NCBI RefSeq assembly: GCF_032229285.1
Contig: NZ_CP135084.1
Coordinates: 930,001-994,000 of the forward strand
Direction of reading: 5' to 3'
DNA from: Rheinheimera sp. MMS21-TC3
GTDB taxonomy: Bacteria; Pseudomonadota; Gammaproteobacteria; Enterobacterales; Alteromonadaceae
Length of the DNA stretch: 64,000 nt
Made by a program: the position numbers and the translations under genes. Shown here one piece after another: positions 28,269-38,048 of this stretch. Position 1 is the stretch's first letter; every line of letters begins with the position of its first letter. The notes under the pieces were generated by a model. The model was not told the origin of the DNA. It saw nothing but the letters and a program-made list of their open reading frames with translations, and searched no databases.

Positions 28269-28475
28269 ATGACTAAGTCTAGCCAGCAAGATTTAGCTCA
28301 AGTTATTCACGATGTTAGAAAGCCGTTAAACCGCATTTCAATGCAAGCAGAATTAATTAAGTTGGTATTAGAGAATGATTTAGCTAAAGATAAAGCGCTG
28401 GCGGCTGTCGAGAAAATTATTCAGTCTTGTCAAGATTGTAGTAGCCAGTTACAGCAGATCCTGACAGATAAATAA
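28269..28475 (+). CDS. Stand-alone histidine-box (HisKA-like) domain protein
   Basis: The 68-residue protein, preceded by TTAGGAG, contains VIHDVRKPLNRISMQAELIKLV, a good match to the H-box helix of HisKA dimerisation domains, with a second helix after it. There is no ATP-binding domain. It sits between the NtrC-like regulator and a full kinase. It may act as a phosphotransfer or dimerisation partner, or be a decayed kinase remnant. Confidence 0.65.
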   Translation: MTKSSQQDLAQVIHDVRKPLNRISMQAELIKLVLENDLAKDKALAAVEKIIQSCQDCSSQLQQILTDK

Positions 28476-28498
28476 CCTGTTAATTACAAGGATAAGCC

Positions 28499-30004
28499 GT
28501 GTCAGAATCGACTATTATCACTAAACAACGTGGAGTTTGGCTATTAATAGGTCTAATTGTAACTAGCATTATTAGTTTTAATGTTTATCTTGCTTTTAAT
28601 ACCATCAAAAACTTATCTGCTATTCAAGTTAGCTTAGCGAATACAGGTAATATTATTTTACGTTTAGATGATTTACATATATCTGTCATTTCAGCAGAAT
28701 CAGGACAACGTGGTTATTTATTAACTAACGATGCTGCTTTCTTAAAACCTTATCAAAGCGCTTTAGATAAAGTGCAAGCTCAAATTGCAGCACTAAAAGC
28801 CTTAGATTCAGAAATACCAGCTCAACAACAGCGGATAGCGCGTATTATTGATTTATCAACAGCAAGAATTGCTGAGCTAGAGCAACATGTTACTTTAGTT
28901 AAAAATGACAAGTCTGCTTTATCTTTGCTGGCATTAAAAGCAACTTCTCATGCCAGTGTGTATGAGCAATTAAGGCAATTATTTAATGATGTCAATATTG
29001 AAGAAAAAGTCTATCGAGCGGCTTTATTACAGCGTTTAAGTAAAAGCAAAAATGAAGCTTTAGTTACCTTTACTATTTCTGGCATCACTAGTGCAATGTT
29101 AGTCATTATTTTGCTATTAATTTCGTGGAGCAGTAATCGTAAGGAACAGCAATATTTACAGTTATTAGAGCAGAAAAACATAAACTTAGAACATACAGTG
29201 GCTGAGCGAACGCAAGAGCTTAATTTATACGCAGAAGAATTAAGCCGCAGTAATAGAGAGTTAGAAGATTTTGCTTTTGTTGCTTCGCATGACTTGCAAG
29301 AGCCCTTACGTAAAATTCAAGCCTTTGGTGATAGGTTAGAGTCTTCTTATGCCGACGCTTTAACAGAGCGTGGTTTAGATTACTTACATCGCATGCGTAA
29401 TGCAGCAAGTAGAATGTCGACTCTTATTACCGATTTATTAGAGTTTTCTCGGGTAGGCACTCGAGGGCGAGACTTTGCTACAACAGATTTAAATCAAGTG
29501 CTAGAGCAAGTGCTGGATGATTTAGAAATTGCGATTAAAGAAAGTGCTGCTCAAATTGATATAGTTGGCTCCTTGCCAACCATTCAGGCAGATAATAGCC
29601 AGTTGCAGCAACTGTTTTTAAACCTATTATCTAATGCCATTAAGTTTAGGCAAGCTAAGCAAGCTGTGCATATTGTTATTAAATCCCAAGCTTATGCTGC
29701 TAGCGCAGCTCAATTAGCTTTGTGTGATAACTGGTATCAATTAACCATTAGCGATAATGGTATTGGCTTTGCTCCAGAGTACGCAGAAAAAATATTTACG
29801 CCATTTCAACGTTTACATGGTCGCACCGAATATAAAGGTACAGGCATAGGTTTAGCCGTTTGTCGGCGCATAGTAGAGCGCCATCGCGGTGAAATTAGCG
29901 CTAGCAGTAAGCTAGGGCAAGGCGCTACTTTTAGTATTATTTTGCCAGAGCAAGCAACGGCCTTTGCAATAATAGGAGATGAAGATGCCCCTCAACAAAG
30001 CTAG
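28499..30004 (+). CDS. CHASE3-domain sensor histidine kinase
   Basis: The 501-residue membrane kinase has a first membrane segment (about 14-36), a periplasmic CHASE3 domain (SAESGQRGYLLTNDAAFL) and a second segment (about 182-205). A coiled coil then leads into HisKA with VASHDLQEPLRKIQAFGDRL, followed by HATPase with NLLSNAIKFRQ, DNGIGF and GTGIGLAVCRRIVERH. This H-box type (HDLQEPLR) is the phytochrome/CHASE3 class often paired with a small Rcp1-like receiver, which is the next gene. Confidence 0.92.
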   Translation: MSESTIITKQRGVWLLIGLIVTSIISFNVYLAFNTIKNLSAIQVSLANTGNIILRLDDLHISVISAESGQRGYLLTNDAAFLKPYQSALDKVQAQIAALKALDSEIPAQQQRIARIIDLSTARIAELEQHVTLVKNDKSALSLLALKATSHASVYEQLRQLFNDVNIEEKVYRAALLQRLSKSKNEALVTFTISGITSAMLVIILLLISWSSNRKEQQYLQLLEQKNINLEHTVAERTQELNLYAEELSRSNRELEDFAFVASHDLQEPLRKIQAFGDRLESSYADALTERGLDYLHRMRNAASRMSTLITDLLEFSRVGTRGRDFATTDLNQVLEQVLDDLEIAIKESAAQIDIVGSLPTIQADNSQLQQLFLNLLSNAIKFRQAKQAVHIVIKSQAYAASAAQLALCDNWYQLTISDNGIGFAPEYAEKIFTPFQRLHGRTEYKGTGIGLAVCRRIVERHRGEISASSKLGQGATFSIILPEQATAFAIIGDEDAPQQS

Positions 30005-30446
30005 GCCTATTACTATATTAATGGCTGATGATGATGAAGATGATCGTTTACTGACCCAAGATGCCCTGACAGAAAGCCGAGTGTTAAATAATCTGTATTG
30101 TGTTGAGGATGGTGTCGATTTACTGGAATATTTAAAAAGAGAAGGTAAATATGCTACTGGCGTACCTTGCCCTAGGCCCAGCTTAATATTACTTGATTTA
30201 AATATGCCCAGAATGGATGGCAGAGAAGCGTTAAAAAATATAAAGCAAGATCCTGAACTAAGAACTATCCCTGTGGTTATTTTAACTACTTCTAAACAAG
30301 AACAAGATATGGTGCGAGGTTATAATTTAGGGGCCGCATCTTATATAACTAAGCCGGTAGACTTTGCTGGATTAGTAGAGTTAATGCGGACCTTAGGTAA
30401 ATACTGGGTTGAGTTTGTTGAATTGCCTAGCCAAGATCATGACTGA
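29985..30446 (+). CDS. Rcp1-like single-domain response regulator
   Basis: The 153-residue receiver-only protein has MADDDEDDRLLTQDAL for the acidic pocket, LILLDLNMPRMDGREAL for the phospho-Asp, VILTTSKQE and the switch Lys in YITKPVDF. The start is chosen at 29985 because the AGGAG at 29974-29978 directly abuts an alternative ATG at 29979, which is too close. It overlaps the kinase gene by 20 bp and the next gene by 8 bp, so it probably shuttles phosphate between these kinases. Confidence 0.92.
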   Translation: MPLNKARPITILMADDDEDDRLLTQDALTESRVLNNLYCVEDGVDLLEYLKREGKYATGVPCPRPSLILLDLNMPRMDGREALKNIKQDPELRTIPVVILTTSKQEQDMVRGYNLGAASYITKPVDFAGLVELMRTLGKYWVEFVELPSQDHD

Positions 30447-32400
30447 GTTAAAATACCCACAGCAGCAGGCACATATATTATTAGTTGAAGATGATGAAGA
30501 TGACTATATCTTAACCCGAGAGCATCTTGAAGATTTAAGCTCATTATCTTGCCAGTTAACTTGGGTAAAAAGCGCTGAAGATGGTATACAACACTTACTG
30601 CAAGGCAAATATGATGTGTGTTTGCTAGATTACCAGTTAGGTGGCCAAACTGGGCTAGCATTGTTACAGCAAGCCATGGCAGCTAGTGTATCTACGCCTA
30701 TTATTATGCTAACTGGCCAACCAGATAAACAGTTAGACTTACAAGCTTTAGAATATGGTGCCGCAGATTTTTTAGTAAAAAGTGAATTAAGTGAAACCCG
30801 TTTTGCCCGCGCTATACGTTATGCACTAAGTCGTCGTGAATATGAGCTTGAGCGGATTAGTCGGTTACGCTCAGAGGAGGATAATCGTTCTAAAGACCGA
30901 TTTTTAGCCCATTTAAGTCATGAAATACGCACCCCTTTATCTTCCATTTTAGGTTATACCGAATTATTGCTAGAAACAGATTTTGCACAAAAATCCGCGC
31001 CTGAGTTGAATATTATTCTTAATAATGGTCAACATCTTTTAAGCTTATTAAATGATGTACTAGATCTATCAAAGATAACGGCTAACAAGTTAGAGTTAAG
31101 GCCCGAAGTCTATAGCTTTGCCAGCCTAATAATAGATGTATATTCACTGTTAGAGGTAACAGCGGCAGATAAAGGTGTACGGCTTAGCTTTAATGCCTTA
31201 AATACATTGCCAGAGCAGGTATATTTAGACGGTACCCGATTAAAACAAATTTTAATTAATATTATTCATAATGCGATTAAGTTTACTGCTGCAGGCTCAG
31301 TAACGGTTGATATTTGGCTGCAGCAACAAAAGTTGTTTTTTAAAGTAACAGACACCGGCATAGGCATTCCAGCGTCTAATATTAAAGACATTTTCTCGCC
31401 ATTTATGCAAATAGAAGAGATGGTTAAGCGTAAAGTTGGAGGGGCCGGTTTAGGTTTAAGTATTGCAGCCGAGTTAATTCAACGAATGCAGGGGAAAATT
31501 GCAGTAGCTTCTGTTGAAGGGGTAGGCAGTGAGTTTACGTTTAGTGTGGCGGCAGGTGATCTTAGCAAAAGTAAAAAAGCTAAATTTAATTTTTCTGTAC
31601 CAAATCTCAACCGGACACCTAATATCGAGTTTCCAAGATTAACAGGTCGGGTTTTAATTGTTGATGATGTAGCTGAGTTGCGCAAACTGGCTGGGCATTG
31701 GGTGCAAGCTGTAGGCGCTAAAGTGGAATTTGCTAAAGACGGCGCAGCTGCTATTGCTAAGATAAAATTAGCCTTACAGCAAAATAACCATTATCAATTA
31801 GTTTTAATGGATTTGCATATGCCAGTTGTTGATGGCCGTGATGCAGTACTTGCTATTCGTGAGTTAGGCTACCAATGGCCTATTGTTGCTTTAACTGCGG
31901 CAACTGGCAAAGGCTTAAAACAAGAGTTAACGGGTTTAGGTTTTAATAATTTACTAGCTAAACCGATAAATAAATCCCAGTTGTATCAATTATTAGCAGC
32001 GCATTTAAGCATTGAATCTAAACCTGAACCTAAGATAAAAACAGCACAAAAGTATTTAGTGGTAGAAGATGATATAGAGGCTGCAGAATTAATGCAGCTT
32101 TTTTTACAGCATGAGGGGCTTACTGTCACGCTAACCCATACAGCTGCCGACTGTTTGCTAACCCTAGAGCAAGATCAAAGCTTTAGCACAATTGTATTAG
32201 ACTTAGGCCTACCAGATAGTACTGGTTTGGCACTAGCAGCTAAGATAAAACAGCAATATCAGCACTTAAGGTTGGTAATAGTCAGTGGTTCTGAACCCAA
32301 TCCTGCTGAGTTGCAAGCCTTGGGTATTACAAAAGTATTATTAAAACCCGTAACAAGACAAAACTTATCGAAACTGGTAAACCCTGACACTAAACACTAA
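30439..32400 (+). CDS. Hybrid histidine kinase, REC-HisKA-HATPase-REC-REC
   Basis: The 653-residue soluble hybrid kinase has receiver 1 (about 8-125, LLDYQLGG), HisKA with FLAHLSHEIRTPLSSILGY, and HATPase with NIIHNAIKFT, DTGIGIP and GAGLGLSIAAELIQ. Receiver 2 (VLIVDDVAEL, VLMDLHMPVVDG) and receiver 3 (YLVVEDDIEA, VLDLGLPDSTG) follow. The start at 30439 (MTELKYPQQ) overlaps the preceding receiver; an upstream ATG at 30409 would extend deeper into it. No membrane segment is seen, so its input probably comes from the preceding kinase and receiver. Confidence 0.9.
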   Translation: MTELKYPQQQAHILLVEDDEDDYILTREHLEDLSSLSCQLTWVKSAEDGIQHLLQGKYDVCLLDYQLGGQTGLALLQQAMAASVSTPIIMLTGQPDKQLDLQALEYGAADFLVKSELSETRFARAIRYALSRREYELERISRLRSEEDNRSKDRFLAHLSHEIRTPLSSILGYTELLLETDFAQKSAPELNIILNNGQHLLSLLNDVLDLSKITANKLELRPEVYSFASLIIDVYSLLEVTAADKGVRLSFNALNTLPEQVYLDGTRLKQILINIIHNAIKFTAAGSVTVDIWLQQQKLFFKVTDTGIGIPASNIKDIFSPFMQIEEMVKRKVGGAGLGLSIAAELIQRMQGKIAVASVEGVGSEFTFSVAAGDLSKSKKAKFNFSVPNLNRTPNIEFPRLTGRVLIVDDVAELRKLAGHWVQAVGAKVEFAKDGAAAIAKIKLALQQNNHYQLVLMDLHMPVVDGRDAVLAIRELGYQWPIVALTAATGKGLKQELTGLGFNNLLAKPINKSQLYQLLAAHLSIESKPEPKIKTAQKYLVVEDDIEAAELMQLFLQHEGLTVTLTHTAADCLLTLEQDQSFSTIVLDLGLPDSTGLALAAKIKQQYQHLRLVIVSGSEPNPAELQALGITKVLLKPVTRQNLSKLVNPDTKH

Positions 32401-32436
32401 TGCAAAAAGCAGCTAAAACCTTAGCTGCTTTTTGCA
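32401..32436. terminator. Bidirectional terminator
   Basis: A perfect 16-bp inverted repeat (TGCAAAAAGCAGCTAA and its complement) with a 4-base loop lies between the converging hybrid kinase and S9 peptidase genes. Confidence 0.88.
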
Positions 32437-32459
32437 GGGTAACACTTTTTGAACGCTGT

Positions 32460-34523
32460 TTATTCTGATTTGGTCCTATACATTTCAAACCAAGCTAGCA
32501 TATATTCTACTTTATTAATCATCCGGCTTGGCTTATTTGAGATGCCATGCGGCGAGCCTGGAATACGGACTAGCGCGGTATCTATACCACGTAATTTAAG
32601 GGCTTGATAAAACTGTTCAGATTCTGAAATAGGCGTACGTCTATCTTCTTCACCTGTAATTAAGATGGTTGGTGTTTGCACATTGCCCACTAAGCTTAGT
32701 GGCGAACGCTGCCAATAATGCTCTAGGTTTTCCCAAGGGACACCAGGAAACTGGAAGTAGGTTTGGTATAAATAGCTATCACCCGTTAGCACTTTACTTA
32801 GCCAGTTAATGATAGGTTTTACCACTGCCGCTGCTTTATAGCGATTAGTTAAACCAATAGCGTAAGCACTGGCAATACCACCAGCTGAGCCGCCGCCAAT
32901 AAACAAATTATCCGCGTCAATAAAACCCAATTCAATCATCGCATTTACGCCACTATCATGATCGGCATAATCTTCAGGTGAGCTATATTTATTTTGCAGT
33001 AATAAAGCAAAGCGTTCGCCGTAGGATGAACTGCCACGATGATTATCATAAAATACCACATAGCCTTCTTTGGCGTAGCGTTGCATTTCAGCACTCCATT
33101 GCGGACCATAAGCTAAATGGGGGCCGCCATGGATCTCAAGTAGTAAAGGGTACTTTTTATTAGGATCAAAATCCGGTGGCGTCATATACCAACCTTGAAT
33201 CTCTTCACCATCAAAAGCGGACTTATAAATAATCTCATGGGTTTGAGCCAGTTTTTTATGGCCCAGTAAGTCTTCATTTAACGCTGTTAATACCTTAGTT
33301 TTATCTTTATTAATGATGGCAATATCAGCAGGGCGTTGACTAGTACCATGGGTATAAGCAATAACGCCATTTGTTGATAAGCTATAGTCACCACTTAAAT
33401 AAGGTTGAGGCTGACTAACACCACCTAAGCTAGTTGTTAGCGTTTTTAGCTTACCTCTTAGGCTTAAATTGGCTAGTTTACGCTGGCCTCTGTCATCATA
33501 TTGCACTACCAAACTGGTGTTATCTAACCAAGCAGGCTGGCTTATTGAGCGATCAAAATCAGCTGCAACCTCGGCAATAGTATTATTGCTTAGCGTAAGT
33601 ACTTTCAGTTTAGCGTTACTATAAGGTACTTGTTCATTGTTTTGCCATAAAAATGCTAACTTTTTGCCATCAGGAGAAAAGGTTGCAGCGCTTTCAGTGC
33701 CTGGCATAGTAGTTAAGGCGGTAAGTTTTTCCGTTGCTAGATCTAGTTGATATAAATTAGCGTCACGGGGTTGAAATTCCCAATTAGGATCTAAATTTGC
33801 AGAAAATATTAATGATTGGCTGTCCGGGCTAAAACTAAGGTCGCTACCATAATGAAAATCACCTTGGGTAAGCTGACGTGCTGTACCACCGGTTGCAGGT
33901 AAAATAAATATTTGTCTAAATTCGGGTTTTAAAAAGCCACTACCATCAGCTTGATAGCGAGCTCTATCTAGCACTATAGGCTCAGCTGACCATTTAGCGC
34001 CTTTGGGCTTAGCAACTTTCTTAACGGCTTGCTCTACTTTAGCTTTGCTAGATAGTACGCTCATGGTAAAAGCTAGCTGCTTACCATCTGCAGACCAAGT
34101 TAAATTGCTAGGGCTGTTTGGTAGTTGCGACAATAGCGCGGTTTTATTTTCAGCTAGCCAGTGTAAATGAATTTGCCTTGACCCTGTTCGATCAGAAATA
34201 AAAGCAATACGGCTGCCATCTTTGGACCATCTAGGTTGACTATAGTTATATTGATCGGCGAACAGCGGTACTTGATGGCCCGATTTTACATCAATTAACC
34301 ATAAGCTGTTATGGGTGCTGTCGGTCATAATGTCGTTACTATTACGGACATAAACAATTTGCTGACCGTTAGGAGAAATTTGAGGATCAGTTGCATATTC
34401 TAAAGCAAAGATATCTTCAGCTTCAAAATAGGGGCTACTAGCTAAGCTGCTTGTAGCCGCATGCGCAGTTAAACACAGCAAGCTCGAGGTGAGCATTAGT
34501 ACTGATAAGGTGGCTAATCGCAT
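32460..34523 (-). CDS. S9-family serine peptidase (prolyl oligopeptidase type), secreted
   Basis: The 687-residue protein has a signal peptide (MRLATLSVLMLTSSLLCLTAHA) and a WD40-like beta-propeller (about 40-400) with repeats such as QPRWSKDGSRIAFISDR. The C-terminal alpha/beta hydrolase carries the nucleophile motif GGGSAGG, an Asp in ITGEEDRRTP and a His in PGSPHG. It resembles acylaminoacyl peptidases/dipeptidyl peptidases acting on oligopeptides in the periplasm. It is a single-gene unit as far as can be seen. Confidence 0.92.
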   Translation of the reverse strand: MRLATLSVLMLTSSLLCLTAHAATSSLASSPYFEAEDIFALEYATDPQISPNGQQIVYVRNSNDIMTDSTHNSLWLIDVKSGHQVPLFADQYNYSQPRWSKDGSRIAFISDRTGSRQIHLHWLAENKTALLSQLPNSPSNLTWSADGKQLAFTMSVLSSKAKVEQAVKKVAKPKGAKWSAEPIVLDRARYQADGSGFLKPEFRQIFILPATGGTARQLTQGDFHYGSDLSFSPDSQSLIFSANLDPNWEFQPRDANLYQLDLATEKLTALTTMPGTESAATFSPDGKKLAFLWQNNEQVPYSNAKLKVLTLSNNTIAEVAADFDRSISQPAWLDNTSLVVQYDDRGQRKLANLSLRGKLKTLTTSLGGVSQPQPYLSGDYSLSTNGVIAYTHGTSQRPADIAIINKDKTKVLTALNEDLLGHKKLAQTHEIIYKSAFDGEEIQGWYMTPPDFDPNKKYPLLLEIHGGPHLAYGPQWSAEMQRYAKEGYVVFYDNHRGSSSYGERFALLLQNKYSSPEDYADHDSGVNAMIELGFIDADNLFIGGGSAGGIASAYAIGLTNRYKAAAVVKPIINWLSKVLTGDSYLYQTYFQFPGVPWENLEHYWQRSPLSLVGNVQTPTILITGEEDRRTPISESEQFYQALKLRGIDTALVRIPGSPHGISNKPSRMINKVEYMLAWFEMYRTKSE

Positions 34524-34618
34524 TATATCTACCTGTTAGTTGAATAAATATTATAGTTAGTAAACTAAAGTAGCGGTTATTCTTTAGTTAAACAAACCCA
34601 ACAGCGATAAAGGGACGA

Positions 34619-34649
34619 TTATAAGCGGCTGATACCCAGCCGCTTATAA
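34619..34649. terminator. Terminator-like hairpin after the CBS protein gene
   Basis: TTATAAGCGGCTG/CAGCCGCTTATAA, perfect 13-bp arms with a 5-base loop, lies 35 bp beyond the minus-strand CBS gene stop. The T-run is weak. Confidence 0.6.
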
Positions 34650-34683
34650 GTATCAAGTCAACTAACAACAAGGCTATATTCAG

Positions 34684-35250
34684 CTAATTACCTAGGCTAA
34701 GACTATCAAAGATATGTAAAAAGGTTGGGGCTTGCTGGATGGTTAAAGGTATACGTAATCTTCTTGCAATATCCTGGGCTGAAATAATGCCACGAATTTG
34801 ATGGTTTTCCCGATCTACTACTAAGCAATATTGTTCACCGCTCGATTGCAGGGTATTTATAACATCAGCAATAGTACAATTTTTAAGTTGTTGATATGCT
34901 ATACCTTTAATGCGATCGCGAGGTCGCATCAAATCCGTAACCTTAATATCTAGTCTATTTTGACCATTAGCAACATGGCGCATTATTGCTTGATCACTTA
35001 ACAAGTCGACATCGATAAGCCCAGTCAAGATATCATTATTATCGACTACTAATTTTATTTTTGTTTGCTCTTGCTGCATAAGTGCTAAAGCATCAGCGGC
35101 AGAAGTGCTGGCTAAAATTGTATTTGGCTGGTTATGTTTAAAGTCGACTAATACATTAAGTGCTGGTGAAGTCATAGCGGTGCCAGCAAAGTCTGCAGGT
35201 TGTACTAAATGATCTATAGATTCTAACGTATATAAAGGTAATTTTTTCAT
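34684..35250 (-). CDS. CBS-domain-pair protein
   Basis: The start at 35250 (MKKLPLYTLESIDHL) follows GAGGAATATAAA and gives 188 residues; an upstream in-frame ATG at 35295 lacks such a site. Two CBS domains are seen, with NDILTGLIDVDLLSD and NHQIRGIISAQDIARRL, and little else. Such stand-alone modules bind adenosyl nucleotides and regulate a partner protein. No partner is evident from the neighbours. Confidence 0.85.
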   Translation of the reverse strand: MKKLPLYTLESIDHLVQPADFAGTAMTSPALNVLVDFKHNQPNTILASTSAADALALMQQEQTKIKLVVDNNDILTGLIDVDLLSDQAIMRHVANGQNRLDIKVTDLMRPRDRIKGIAYQQLKNCTIADVINTLQSSGEQYCLVVDRENHQIRGIISAQDIARRLRIPLTIQQAPTFLHIFDSLSLGN

Positions 35251-35338
35251 TTTATATTCCTCACCAGCAGCAAAATATAAGCTGGTTATTATCACAAGTT
35301 TTTCGTATTAGGCAGTCAGAACTGCCAATGTTAATTTG

Positions 35339-35656
35339 TTACAAGTGAAGAATAATTGGCGGGGCACGAGCATAAGCCGAAGTATACTGCTGCTGAACCT
35401 TAGCATTAGTAAAGTTATCAGCTATTTCAATTGTATAACTTTGAATTAGTTGGCTATAAGTGTTGGTTAAAATGGGTTCATGATCAGGGCTGTTTTCTGT
35501 AATAGCCTCAACATTAAAACCATTAGGCGAAGGGTTGACGGCATAAAAAGGGTTGTCGGCTAAAGGAGATAAACGCGAATCATAAGCATGCCCAGGTTGA
35601 ATGCTGCACAACAGGCTGACATATAATAATATTGCTAATAGCACAATATTGCGCAT
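35339..35656 (-). CDS. Small secreted hypothetical protein
   Basis: The 105-residue protein has a clear signal peptide (MRNIVLLAILLYVSLLCSI... cleaved near GHA-YD). The mature ~80 residues are not recognised and lack cysteines and membrane segments. It is probably a periplasmic single-gene unit. Confidence 0.65.
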   Translation of the reverse strand: MRNIVLLAILLYVSLLCSIQPGHAYDSRLSPLADNPFYAVNPSPNGFNVEAITENSPDHEPILTNTYSQLIQSYTIEIADNFTNAKVQQQYTSAYARAPPIILHL

Positions 35657-35769
35657 AAAACCTTAGTCTTAATCTTTACCATCAATAATATCAATATGGT
35701 AGTGTCGGTCTATTTATGCAATAGAGGCGCCTAACAACTGCGATTAATGGCCTTAATTTTAGGCTGTAA

Positions 35770-36501
35770 TCACTGGATTGGCTTGGTAGAGGAATTTGCA
35801 ATACTAGTCTCAGGGGCAATGCAATATTGATTGCCGCCATTTTTCTTGGCTAAATACAATTGTTCATCTGCCCGTTGAATAAGGTTTACTTTATAATCGG
35901 TTGTTGCAGCTACACCAATACTAATGGTGATTTTACCTAAGGGGCTAGTAGGATGGTCTATGGCTAAATCACGAATGCCAATAAGCATTTGTTCAGCTAA
36001 GTGTGTTGCACCACGAGTATCTGTATTAGGTAAAACACAAATAAATTCTTCGCCACCATATCTAGCCACTAAATCTGCAGGCCGTTTAGAGGTTTGCTTT
36101 AGGCGTTGGGCGACTAACTTTAACGCATCATCGCCAGCTAAATGGCCTAAATGGTCATTATATTTTTTAAAATGGTCAATATCGATAATCAAAATAGCTA
36201 TAGGTTGCTGTAACCGTTTACATACTGCTAGTTGGCTATGTAAATGTTGGTCAAAAAAACGTCGGTTATAAACACCAGTTAAGCCATCTTTCTCTGGCAT
36301 AACAACATCCATTAGCACTAAGTCAGGCATACTCTTTTTACAAACTTTAATAGCTTCAGCGCCAGTGGTTGCCATTAATATTTGAAATTGATCACCTAAA
36401 ATTTGATATATAACTTGAATATTAATAGGCTGATCGTCAACCACTAAAATAGTGGCATCATCTAAAGTTTGCAGATATGACAGGTTTAATTCACTGATCA
36501 T
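35770..36501 (-). CDS. Diguanylate cyclase with an internally deleted receiver domain
   Basis: The 243-residue protein starts as a receiver (TILVVDDQPINIQVIYQIL, phospho-Asp site LVLMDVVMPEKDG). Immediately after DG it runs into LTGVYNRRFFDQHL, the start of a GGDEF domain, so the second half of the receiver (about 60 residues) and linker are missing. The cyclase domain is intact: FKKYNDHLGHLAGD, active-site GGEEF and an RxxD inhibitory site (RPAD) five residues before it. It makes c-di-GMP from GTP, but normal phospho-control is probably lost. It overlaps the preceding gene by 11 bp. Confidence 0.85.
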   Translation of the reverse strand: MISELNLSYLQTLDDATILVVDDQPINIQVIYQILGDQFQILMATTGAEAIKVCKKSMPDLVLMDVVMPEKDGLTGVYNRRFFDQHLHSQLAVCKRLQQPIAILIIDIDHFKKYNDHLGHLAGDDALKLVAQRLKQTSKRPADLVARYGGEEFICVLPNTDTRGATHLAEQMLIGIRDLAIDHPTSPLGKITISIGVAATTDYKVNLIQRADEQLYLAKKNGGNQYCIAPETSIANSSTKPIQ

Positions 36502-37909
36502 TAATACGCCTATCTAAAATTTGTTTTAACTTTACTAGCAACTTTTCTGCTGCAACAAATGCTAATGAGGCCATCTCTTCTGCCAGTTTTTGGGTTATCT
36601 CTGAATCCAACTGTTGCAGTGATGGCTGGAGTGTATTAAACAACGCTAGTGCTGCCATATTGGCTGAATTTAGCTGTGACTGCAATAAGTTGATACTATC
36701 AGCTAGTTCTGTCAAATTAAAGTTAGCTGCTTTTTCTGTTGGCGAAGGCGTTAATAATAGCAAGATTTTTCTGCTTTGTTCTTCTGCTAGGTTTAACTGT
36801 TGAGACACAGTGGCTAATTGTTCTTGAGTAATTAAAGCAGCGCTTTGACTAAGTTGTTGCTCTAAAGAGCTGGCTGTTTGTGCAAGCTGATTAAAACCTA
36901 ACATTGCAGCTGTACTTTTTAAGCTATGAAATAACAGTTTTTGAGCAGCAAGGTCTGGTTGTTCATTAGCAAGTTGTAGCAAGTAGTGGCCAAGATCGAG
37001 CTTAAATTGTTGCAACACTTTAGTATAAAGCTCAATTGAATTTCCTAATCCTTGTAAGGCTTGATCAAAGTCGATGCTTTGCTCTGTTGAGTACTGTTGC
37101 ACATTGGTTAAAGCTGTCGTAATGGGTGTTTCTGCAATTAAATTAGTTTTATCTAACCTGATATTTTCAAGATTATTACTGTGCTGGAGTATTTTATTAG
37201 TTAGTTCGGTTAAATCAAATGGTTTAGCAACATGATCTTGCATCCCCGCATCTAAACAAGCTTTTACGTCAGAGGGCATGGCATTAGCGGTCATGGCAAT
37301 AATAGGTATATTGGTAAGTTTAAGCTGATGGCGAATTTGATAGGTTGTTTGATAGCCATCCATTTCTGACATAATAATTCGCGCTTGCTTATTATCATCG
37401 ACAACTAAAACGTTAAGATTTTTGGGTAAACTTAAAGCTTCGGCTGGACTTTGCACATTAGCCACTTGCAAGTCTAAGGTTAAAATAAATTCACTGCCCA
37501 CATTAGGTGTGCTACTGACACTTATGCTGCCCTGCATTAAATCGGCAAGTCGTTTACTAATGGCAAGCCCTAGGCCAGAGCCGCCAAAACGGCGACTAAT
37601 AGACGACTCTGCCTGCTGGAAGCCACTGAAAAGTAAGTTTATTTGTTCTGCTGTCATGCCAATGCCGGTATCTTTAATACTAAAGCTAAGCCGTACAGTA
37701 TTGGCTGTATTAACTAAGGCTTTAATACTGATAATAACTTCGCCCACAGCGGTAAATTTAATAGCATTACCAGCTAAGTTAATTAATATCTGTTTTAATC
37801 TTAGGGCGTCACCTACTAACATATCGGGAATGTCGGTAGCCAAATCGTATAAGATTTCTAAATTTTTATCAGCAGCGTTAGCAGTTAAAATAACAGCTAG
37901 TTCGTGCAT
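36491..37909 (-). pseudogene. Hybrid kinase C-terminal part: HATPase, damaged REC, HPt
   Basis: The frame covers the end of a HisKA domain (readable upstream of 37909 to about 38070: ILNDILDFSKVEAGKLELE), HATPase (NLAGNAIKFT, DTGIGM, GSGLGLAISKRLADL), a receiver and a C-terminal HPt (LLFHSLKSTAAMLGF). The receiver goes from VLVVDDNKQARIIM directly to SEMDGYQT, losing ~45 residues including the phospho-Asp region. The H-box is also absent. The upstream CHASE gene ends in a different frame. This is very likely the broken second half of one sensor kinase. Confidence 0.78.
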
Positions 37910-38048
37910 TACTGTCGACAGACTAAAAGTATGCAGTTCTAGCTCTAACTTACCCGCTTCTACTTTAGAAAAATCAAGAATATCATTTAAAATAGTGAGT
38001 AAGGATTGTGAGGCAACTTGGGTTTTTTTAATGTAATTGCGCTGTTGA

